Below, one piece after another: positions 24,901-30,832 of a stretch of 30,832 nucleotides of DNA. Source of the DNA: UBA2108 sp963925495 (GTDB lineage Bacteria; Bacteroidota; Bacteroidia; Flavobacteriales_G; Salibacteraceae); contig CAWUST010000067.1 in the NCBI GenBank assembly GCA_963925495.1, positions 1 through 30,832 on the forward strand. The letters are read 5' to 3'. The notes beneath the pieces were generated by a model that worked only from the letters and a program-made list of their open reading frames with translations, did not search any database and was not told where the DNA came from. The position numbers were made by a program, and so were the translations under genes. Each line of letters begins with the position of its first letter. Within the stretch, counting starts at the first letter, position 1.

Positions 24901-27666
24901 TTAATATTTTATGAGTTTTTTCACAAAAACAATCTTATTGGAATTTACCCTTAAATAATAGCTTCCAGGCACTAATTCCGAGATATCTAATTTCTGCGTT
25001 TTTTGATTTTCAATATTTGTTTCCAATACCAATTTTCCCGAAAGTGAATATACTTCTACTTGACCAGTAAAGTTCTCAACAAACAGAAGATTAACTAGTT
25101 TAGGAGCAGGGTTAGGATAAATGTTTAAAGAATTATTAAGTTTATTTTTTTCTTCTAAGAGATCTGGAACTCTATTATTCATGATCCAAAAAGCAGTATC
25201 CGCAGCATTTTGTAAATCTTTGAGGTTATCTGCAGCCAATACGGCAAACTGAACAACTAAAGAATCTCCAGTTTTTAACGAATGGAAACCAGTACCCATT
25301 ATTTGTAACACATCATTTCCACCAGATTGATTTCCCGCTTTTTCTCGGTTTGTGCTGAGTGTAATAAACTTTTCAACTTTACTAAATACATCGTTGTCGG
25401 CAATGTCTATTCCACCAGCCCCACCATTAATATGATCAATGGAGTACGCTTTTCTTCTATCTGTATTATTCAGTAACTGAACACCACAATAAGGTCCAAT
25501 CCCTTCTGTAGAATGTGTATAAGCTAAATACCGAAACCCATCGTATTCTGCTCTATTTTTATCAAAGTCTTCAATATCCCAATCAGCCAAAAGCCCTACA
25601 TGTAGATCAATAGTATAGCTATTCAAAGATTTTAAAGTGTATTCCAGTATCATAAAATTTTCTCGACTTAATTCTCCTGGCCAAGCAAAAGCTTTTTGGG
25701 TTATGATTAATTCAAGCTTATTATTTTTACTAGTCGTATCTGTAAATTTCCCTTCTAAAGAAAATGGAATACCGTTTTCTGAGCTTCTGTTTAATGCATT
25801 TATAGTGGTAAAATCAGTTTGTTCTACATCTCTAACCCCTCTAATTCTGTCGGCTACTACTACTCCACCTCGTGACATACCAACCAGGAGCCCACCTTCG
25901 TAAAGTAATTGGCTACCACCTTTATAAGTAAAGCCTACTCCCTCTTTTTGAGAATATCGATACCAACCAAAGGTTCCCCTATTTCCAAGGGCAGTTTTGA
26001 TTTTTGAAGTTTCAATAATTTGGTAAGCTGTGTTTGCAATAAAGTCGAAGGCAAAAATACTGGTGTCTCCATTTTCAACTAAACGCAAACTAAAACCCAA
26101 CTTCTCATTTTGAGGAGCAGTACTTTTAATCCGAACTTTAAACGGATTAGCAGAATTAGATACTGTATCGTTTTTATTAATGATTCCAAGGTTTTGAGTT
26201 CCTATGAGTACAGTACTATATAAGTTTTCAGAATTTAAAATTGCTGTAACATTGGATGATGTTGCCAGGTAATTCGCAACATCAATTATCACTTCAATGG
26301 AATCTCCTGATTCAACGACACCATTTACGGGTTCATTTATTTTAGTTTTTACTAGTTCAGGATATGCGGAACCAGTATATGCAACTGCATTGCCTATATG
26401 GAGCATCCCAGCTCCAAGCCTCCCTAAATATTGTCCATTTTGACCATTTCCATAAATGTTTTTGGACGTTGATTTTAAAACAGCTGATAATTCTTGAGGG
26501 TTTAAATTTGGGAATTTATCCATCAAAAGTGCAGCAGCTCCTGATACTATCGCAGAAGAAAGAGAAGTGCCTGTATTTTTTATATAACCATTATTGTTAT
26601 TTGTAGTTTCAATCTGAAGTCCTGGGGCGCTAATATTTGCCTTAAATCCATAATTAGAGGTGCCAACCTTAAAACCATTGTTGTCTACCGCAGAAACGCC
26701 TAATACATACGGAAACATAGCAGGGTAATTATTATCATCATCCGCTTCATTACCCATTGCAGCCACGACTAAAGATCCTTTGTTTAGGGTTGCGTATTTT
26801 ACCATATCGAATCCGAAATTGCTATATGCCTTAATGTTCCACGAACAATTAATGACTTTACAACCCATATCAGCTGCGTATTTAATGGCTTCGTATCCAT
26901 AAACAACTTCATTGAGCGAATTAGTAACCACAATTGGAAGAATCATACTGTTATAGCCAACGCCGGCTATTCCTTTTGTGTTGTTAGTAACAGGTGCCAT
27001 TGCACCAGCCATTTGCACACCATGACTCGTTGACGAATATTGAATGTTATCTGTTTTTGTATCAAAATTCCATCCTTTAAAATTATCGGTATAGCCATCG
27101 CTATCATCGTCCAATCCATTAATGGAATCTGAGCTATTCAAATAAAATTTTCCTTGAAAATCTTCATGATTGGTATCTACTCCACCATCTAATAATCCTA
27201 TGATAATTGAACTACTTCCTTTTGTACTATCCCATGCCTGCTCTGCGCCAATTGCCTGTAAATAGGATTGTTGTGTATATCTAGTATCATTTGGTGCAAA
27301 GGCTAACCGACCTATATATCGAGGTTCGGCATATTCAAAAAAGCCGGTTTTATTGAGCAAGAGACCCAATTTAAGAGGAGAATAATTATTCGAATAACTC
27401 ACTTCATAGATAAGGGTAACATCTATTTGGCCGCTTTCTGGATTTTCATGGTTGTCTTGAAATAGGCGTTCGGGAGTTGTTAAATCCATTTTTTGCCACA
27501 GCTCTACCAACTTAACATGATCTGGTTTTCCATTGGAGAATAATTGACGATTTTCCCGGTTTAGCTTAACAATTAGAGTTGATTCTTGAAAATTTTGCGC
27601 TCCCAGTTGAAGTGTCAAAACACACAACAAAAAAAATATTGAGTTTTTAAACGGAAACGTTATCAT
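24901..27666 (-). CDS. Secreted subtilisin-like serine peptidase (S8) with T9SS type A tail
   Basis: I start this at ATG 27664-27666 (921 residues), which begins a signal peptide (MITFPFKNSIFFLLCVLTLQ); the frame is open for 47 more codons upstream with no such signal. A propeptide-like region runs to about 120. The catalytic triad of the S8 domain is Asp160 (GLLDGGVDTNHEDF), His215 (STSHGVQMAG) and Ser368 (NTGTSLSSAIVSG), with Asn306 (AAMGNEAD) as the oxyanion residue, so the enzyme should be active. The GTSMAxP motif has lost its Pro. The middle is beta-rich. The last 80 residues are a T9SS type A sorting domain (IYPNPAPKLVNLLF, then SELVPGSYYLRV), so it is exported to the surface or medium. 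A -7 box ends 4 bases before the ATG. Confidence 0.93.
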   Translation of the reverse strand: MITFPFKNSIFFLLCVLTLQLGAQNFQESTLIVKLNRENRQLFSNGKPDHVKLVELWQKMDLTTPERLFQDNHENPESGQIDVTLIYEVSYSNNYSPLKLGLLLNKTGFFEYAEPRYIGRLAFAPNDTRYTQQSYLQAIGAEQAWDSTKGSSSIIIGLLDGGVDTNHEDFQGKFYLNSSDSINGLDDDSDGYTDNFKGWNFDTKTDNIQYSSTSHGVQMAGAMAPVTNNTKGIAGVGYNSMILPIVVTNSLNEVVYGYEAIKYAADMGCKVINCSWNIKAYSNFGFDMVKYATLNKGSLVVAAMGNEADDDNNYPAMFPYVLGVSAVDNNGFKVGTSNYGFKANISAPGLQIETTNNNNGYIKNTGTSLSSAIVSGAAALLMDKFPNLNPQELSAVLKSTSKNIYGNGQNGQYLGRLGAGMLHIGNAVAYTGSAYPELVKTKINEPVNGVVESGDSIEVIIDVANYLATSSNVTAILNSENLYSTVLIGTQNLGIINKNDTVSNSANPFKVRIKSTAPQNEKLGFSLRLVENGDTSIFAFDFIANTAYQIIETSKIKTALGNRGTFGWYRYSQKEGVGFTYKGGSQLLYEGGLLVGMSRGGVVVADRIRGVRDVEQTDFTTINALNRSSENGIPFSLEGKFTDTTSKNNKLELIITQKAFAWPGELSRENFMILEYTLKSLNSYTIDLHVGLLADWDIEDFDKNRAEYDGFRYLAYTHSTEGIGPYCGVQLLNNTDRRKAYSIDHINGGAGGIDIADNDVFSKVEKFITLSTNREKAGNQSGGNDVLQIMGTGFHSLKTGDSLVVQFAVLAADNLKDLQNAADTAFWIMNNRVPDLLEEKNKLNNSLNIYPNPAPKLVNLLFVENFTGQVEVYSLSGKLVLETNIENQKTQKLDISELVPGSYYLRVNSNKIVFVKKLIKY

Positions 27667-27670
27667 TTTG

Positions 27671-27678
27671 CAAAAATA
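27671..27678 (-). promoter_or_regulatory. -7 box (TATTTTTG) next to the subtilase start
   Basis: A perfect TAnnTTTG match ends 4 bases before ATG 27666, so the mRNA should be leaderless or nearly so. It also argues against the longer frame that extends upstream through this box. Confidence 0.5.
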
Positions 27679-27824
27679 GGGATTGATGGAGTTAGAATAT
27701 ACCGAATGTGTGAGTGGAATAAAAAAATCACTTTGCTTTTGACCACATACCATTAAATGAATCCTAATTTTATTCTTAATTCGCTCAAGCCGCTTTCCCT
27801 CGCACAAACTGGCTCAATCTACTC

Positions 27825-27995
27825 TCAACAGATTGCCCTTTTTTGCTCTTCCCAATAGCTATCAGGAGAAAAAGTAAACAAAACTGCATTTGGAACTTTT
27901 AATGTTCTTTTCAAAAAAATACCTGAATAATCTTCCATAAGGTGAAAACTCTCTCTTTTGATATTTTTTGAAATCGACATTTCTCTAACCTCCAT
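27825..27995 (-). CDS. Doubtful small ORF
   Basis: A short frame starts at ATG 27995 (56 residues) or 24 bases earlier at 28019 (64 residues). It encodes MEVREMSISKNIKRESFHLM followed by a hydrophilic segment ending in SPDSYWEEQKRAIC. It has no signal peptide or membrane helix and I recognise no family. The composition is protein-like rather than random, which is the only argument for it, and it could be a gene remnant. Confidence 0.25.
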   Translation of the reverse strand: MEVREMSISKNIKRESFHLMEDYSGIFLKRTLKVPNAVLFTFSPDSYWEEQKRAIC

Positions 27996-28139
27996 GTTCC
28001 TTTTGCTTTGCAAACGCAATTCCGGTTAAGAAACATCTAGAACTGCAAAAGCTCCTAGCCAGATTCAAAATGGGTTGATTTAGTACGATTATTTTGATTC
28101 CAACTTTTCTTCTCAAACAGCCATAGAATAATCTTTACT

Positions 28140-29636
28140 TTATTGCTCAAGCGCAAGTCCTTTTACAAATAAATCTTCAATTCTACCGTCTTTAAATCGG
28201 TAACATTTTAACTGACGATTAAAAACCTGGGGTTTTACAATGGATTTTCCCAACAACATTCTTGCGCATTCTTGTAATCCTTCTGTAATGGCAGGGTGAG
28301 GATAAATAATATTTGCCAATTCTCTTACCCCTTTTTTCAAGGCTATAAGCAATGCAACAGATTCAATGGTAGTACTGGCTTGATCTCCTACAGCACGTAA
28401 TCCAATTATTTTCATTTCGTCATCGTCCGTTACTATTAGTTTGAAAAAACCTTGACATCGTCTTTTCGCAATAGCTCGGTTTACAAAACGATAATCCATT
28501 AATGCCATCTTATAGTTAATTCCTTCCTTACGGCATTGACTTTCGTTTTTACCTACTCCAGCTACCTCTGGGTTCAAAAACATAATGGTGCTGATGTTAT
28601 CGTAACTCATAGGAGCGTCAATGGCATCATACATTCTTTCCACAGCATAACGCCCTTCCATTTCAGCAATATTTACCAAAGCTATATCCGCTGTAAAATC
28701 GCCAACGGCATAAATATTTTCAAGCGAAGTTTGAGTTTCATCATCAATGGCAAATCCTCTGCTATCGAGTTTCATACCTACTTCTTCCAATCCGAGGTTT
28801 TCTACATTAGAAACCCTTCCAATAGAAATAAGTGCTTTTTCTACTGTATGTATTTCTTCACGCCCATCGGTATATTCCAAAGTATATTCAACTTGTCCGT
28901 TTACAATTTCCATTTTTTTAAGACTGGAATTTTTGTGAATCGTGACACCTTGTTCTACCAAATTATTCGAAACCATAGAGGCAATATCCTCATCTTCAAA
29001 TGGTAATATTCTATCAGCTTTGTCAATTAAAAAGACTTTTGTTTTTCCAAAATTGGAGAATATGGTGGCGAATTCGCAGCCAATAACTCCGGCTCCCATT
29101 ATTACAATACTTTTAGGGAAATCATCGAAGCTTCCTATTCCATCACTGGTAACAACTATTTTTTCGTCAATTGGGAAACTAGGTAAATTACGAGGTCGAG
29201 AGCCCACTGCCATTACAACATTGTCTACATCAAACACCTCAATCATTCCCCCTTCTTGAGCAACTTCTACTTGGTGTGCAGTTTTTAATTTTGCTCTACC
29301 TTTCACAAAATGAACCATTTCCATGCGCTCTAAAGCCTGGATTTGTTCCATTATTTGGCTGTGTTTTTCGTTTTCGGCTTTGTGCATTTCACCAATCACC
29401 ATTTTGTAATCGAGGTCGCTATCAAAAACGTAATAGCCGTATTTATTGGACTGAACCGTTTTGTAATTTTCGGATAATTCCCACAAGGTTTTAGAAGACA
29501 GCGCACCGTTAAACACTCCTGCCCCTCCTACTTTATTCTTTTCAATAATTAAAACTCGTTTCCCTAAATCAACCGCGCGCATGGCGGCAGCAATACCTGA
29601 AGGACCAGCTCCTATAACACAAACATCAAAATGCAT
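28140..29636 (-). CDS. FAD/NAD-dependent oxidoreductase, dihydrolipoyl dehydrogenase fold without redox disulfide
   Basis: This 498-residue protein has the full layout of the pyridine nucleotide-disulfide oxidoreductase family. The FAD motif GAGPSGIAAAMRA is at residues 9-21, the NAD motif IMGAGVIGCEFATIFSNFG is in the middle, and YAVGDFTADIALVNIAEMEG is the second FAD motif. The C-terminal dimer domain has HPAITEGLQ, the counterpart of the active-site HPTxSE. The disulfide motif, normally GGTCLNVGCIPSK, reads GGAGVFNGALSSK: the two Cys are Gly40 and Ala45. It therefore cannot work as a lipoamide dehydrogenase by the usual mechanism; a transhydrogenase-like (SthA) or other NAD(P)H oxidation role is possible. 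No pyruvate or oxoglutarate dehydrogenase genes are nearby. Confidence 0.85.
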   Translation of the reverse strand: MHFDVCVIGAGPSGIAAAMRAVDLGKRVLIIEKNKVGGAGVFNGALSSKTLWELSENYKTVQSNKYGYYVFDSDLDYKMVIGEMHKAENEKHSQIMEQIQALERMEMVHFVKGRAKLKTAHQVEVAQEGGMIEVFDVDNVVMAVGSRPRNLPSFPIDEKIVVTSDGIGSFDDFPKSIVIMGAGVIGCEFATIFSNFGKTKVFLIDKADRILPFEDEDIASMVSNNLVEQGVTIHKNSSLKKMEIVNGQVEYTLEYTDGREEIHTVEKALISIGRVSNVENLGLEEVGMKLDSRGFAIDDETQTSLENIYAVGDFTADIALVNIAEMEGRYAVERMYDAIDAPMSYDNISTIMFLNPEVAGVGKNESQCRKEGINYKMALMDYRFVNRAIAKRRCQGFFKLIVTDDDEMKIIGLRAVGDQASTTIESVALLIALKKGVRELANIIYPHPAITEGLQECARMLLGKSIVKPQVFNRQLKCYRFKDGRIEDLFVKGLALEQ

Positions 29637-29755
29637 ATACCTAGATTTGAATAGGCAACTAATGTAAGGATAATTTATTTATTCCCTGAAAATTTTCATT
29701 GTATTTGTGAAAGCGCTAACTCCCTATCAGTTACTATTGACCCAAAATCAGCTTT

Positions 29756-29863
29756 TTAATATTTCAAAACCTTTTTATAATATTCTCCATTTACTATTAG
29801 AAAATAAACTCCCGGTTTTAGCGAATCCATATTTATTGTTTTTTGGTTCTTTTTCGAGATATT
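29756..29863 (-). pseudogene. Orphan fragment of a T9SS type A sorting domain
   Basis: The minus strand encodes 35 residues after an in-frame TGA (29864-29866), ending in a proper stop: TINMDSLKPGVYFLIVNGEY and then YKKVLKY. This is the usual last third of a type A sorting domain (compare SELVPGSYYLRV...VKKLIKY in the subtilase). The upstream part with the YPNP motif and the rest of the cargo protein are missing, so it looks like the 3' end of a lost gene. Confidence 0.7.
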
Positions 29864-29936
29864 TCAAAATAAAAAAATGATTTCCTTCTAACATTAATTA
29901 CCTAAAAAACCAACTGAAACGCACCGAAATTGCACC

Positions 29937-29944
29937 TACTTTTG
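29937..29944 (+). promoter_or_regulatory. -7 box (TACTTTTG) for mnmA
   Basis: A perfect TAnnTTTG match, followed by CACTCGGAA and the ATG at 29954 (9 bases between). The 5' UTR should be only a few bases long. Confidence 0.6.
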
Positions 29945-29953
29945 CACTCGGAA

Positions 29954-30832
29954 ATGAAACGAGTTGTTGTAGGTTTAAGTGGAGGAGTAGATAGCAGTGT
30001 AACTGCACTATTACTCAAAGAACAAGGTTATGAAGTAATTGGCATGTTTATGAAAAACTGGCACGACACTTCCGTAACAATTTCTGACGATTGCCCTTGG
30101 ATTGATGATAGCAACGATGCTCAATTGGTAGCAGATACATTAGGAATTCCTTTTCAAGTAATTGATTTGAGCGAAGACTACAAAACACGAATTGTAGATT
30201 ACATGTTTCATGAATATGAAATTGGCCGAACTCCAAATCCAGATGTACTCTGCAATAGAGAAATAAAATTCGATATTTTTTTGAAAGCTGCCATGCAATT
30301 GGGAGCTGATTATGTTGCCACGGGTCATTATTGCCGTAAAGAAGAACTAGAAGTAGATGGCAAAGAAGTATACAATCTTCTAGCTGGAAAAGATGATAAA
30401 AAAGACCAAAGTTATTTTTTATGCCAACTGAATCAATACCAGTTGAGCAAAGCTCTTTTTCCGATTGGGGATATTGAGAAACCTCGAGTTAGAGAATTAG
30501 CCGCTGAAGCAGGGTTAGTAACAGCCGATAAAAAAGATTCGCAGGGTTTGTGTTTTATCGGTAAAGTACGGCTTCCTGATTTCTTGCAACAACAACTTAA
30601 ACCCAAACAAGGAAAAGTGATTGAGCTTCCCGAAAACTTAGCTCAATTTCAAAATAAAATTAAATTCAAAGAGAATTATTCGCGAAAAGAACTCATTGAA
30701 TTGTCTGCACCATATTCTCTCGATCCTTCTATGGGAATTGACAAAGGAAACCATACTGGAGCACACTATTTTACAGTTGGGCAAAGAAAAGGATTGGGAA
30801 TTGGGGGAACTCCATTACCCTTGTTCGTCATT
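29954..30832 (+). CDS. mnmA: tRNA-specific 2-thiouridylase MnmA, 3' end outside window
   Basis: 293 codons are visible with no stop before the right edge. The N-terminus has the PP-loop ATP-binding motif SGGVDSS (9-15). The catalytic cysteine pair is present: Cys100 (PDVLCNREIKF) and Cys200 (DSQGLCFIG). GHYCRKE and HYFTVGQRKGLGIGG are further family motifs. Compared with the E. coli enzyme there is an insertion of about 35 residues (about 228-262, NKIKFKENYSRKELIEL and around), which I recall from other Bacteroidota MnmA proteins. The enzyme adds sulfur to U34 of tRNA Lys, Glu and Gln in the cytoplasm. The start is fixed by the nearby promoter box and the MKRVVVGLSGG N-terminus. Confidence 0.95.
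   Translation, partial: MKRVVVGLSGGVDSSVTALLLKEQGYEVIGMFMKNWHDTSVTISDDCPWIDDSNDAQLVADTLGIPFQVIDLSEDYKTRIVDYMFHEYEIGRTPNPDVLCNREIKFDIFLKAAMQLGADYVATGHYCRKEELEVDGKEVYNLLAGKDDKKDQSYFLCQLNQYQLSKALFPIGDIEKPRVRELAAEAGLVTADKKDSQGLCFIGKVRLPDFLQQQLKPKQGKVIELPENLAQFQNKIKFKENYSRKELIELSAPYSLDPSMGIDKGNHTGAHYFTVGQRKGLGIGGTPLPLFVI

Larger units (their letters stand above)
27667..28139. other. Poorly explained stretch between subtilase and flavoprotein genes
   Basis: Apart from the subtilase promoter box and the doubtful small ORF at 27825-27995, I see nothing in this stretch: no terminator and no RNA gene that I recognise. Confidence 0.5.
29637..29953. other. Gene-free region before mnmA
   Basis: This divergent region carries the T9SS tail fragment at 29756-29863 (minus strand) and the mnmA promoter box at 29937-29944. 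Upstream of the flavoprotein ATG there is only a one-mismatch -7 box (TACATTAG). Nothing else is recognised. Confidence 0.55.

Noticed and set aside
27667..27807. 47-residue N-terminal extension of the subtilase
   Set aside because: The signal peptide starts at the Met encoded at 27666, and the -7 box lies inside the would-be extension.
28536..29006. 156-codon open frame on the + strand
   Set aside because: It is antisense to the flavoprotein gene, has Phe/Ile-rich shadow composition, and has no domain or start context of its own.
28140..29636. Calling this gene lpd (lipoamide dehydrogenase)
   Set aside because: The two redox cysteines are replaced by Gly and Ala, and no oxo-acid dehydrogenase genes are nearby.

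Overview
The window looks like a chromosomal piece of a low-GC member of the Bacteroidota, most likely a flavobacterium-like lineage. The evidence is four proteins with type IX secretion (T9SS) C-terminal sorting domains (three type A, one CHU_C/type B), families largely confined to this phylum (DUF5074-type propeller, DUF5686, DUF5606), genes without purine-rich ribosome binding sites, and repeated matches to the Bacteroidota -7 promoter box TAnnTTTG. No rRNA, tRNA or CRISPR array was seen. No T9SS machinery gene is in the window.

Layout. 1-870 is the 3' part of an IS256-like transposase, followed by about 640 bases without a gene (hairpins, a 21-base direct repeat, a candidate structured RNA). 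1512-7017, read leftward, is a four-gene vitamin B12 acquisition operon behind a clear cobalamin riboswitch (about 7109-7274). In transcription order it encodes a DUF4465-like protein with a T9SS tail, an unrecognised T9SS surface protein, a BtuB-type TonB-dependent receptor, and a BtuG-like beta-propeller lipoprotein. Leftward genes then follow for a VWA membrane protein, FabG, and a TPR/PD40/OmpA envelope protein. 13006-13480 is a decayed MtfA-like (M90) peptidase gene. 13681-16698 is a 1005-residue IgGFc-binding/PKD/CHU_C secreted protein.

16751-19896 (leftward) holds a DUF3820 and YdeI/OmdA pair, a small secreted protein and a secreted metallophosphoesterase. 20093-23681 (rightward) holds murB and a DUF5686 outer-membrane protein. 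Leftward again come a MarC-family membrane protein, a DUF5606 protein, a secreted subtilase with a T9SS tail, a questionable small ORF, and a flavoprotein of the dihydrolipoyl dehydrogenase fold that lacks the redox cysteine pair. A fragment of a T9SS tail lies just before mnmA, which runs off the right edge.

The best candidate for new biology is the B12 locus: two of its four proteins carry T9SS tails, so cobalamin-handling proteins may be put on the surface by T9SS rather than only as lipoproteins, and one of the two has no recognised function. A second pattern is that five genes have a -7 promoter box within 4 to 9 bases of the start codon, which predicts leaderless or nearly leaderless mRNAs. 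Three decayed or partial genes (M90 peptidase, T9SS tail fragment, cut transposase) show local gene loss.
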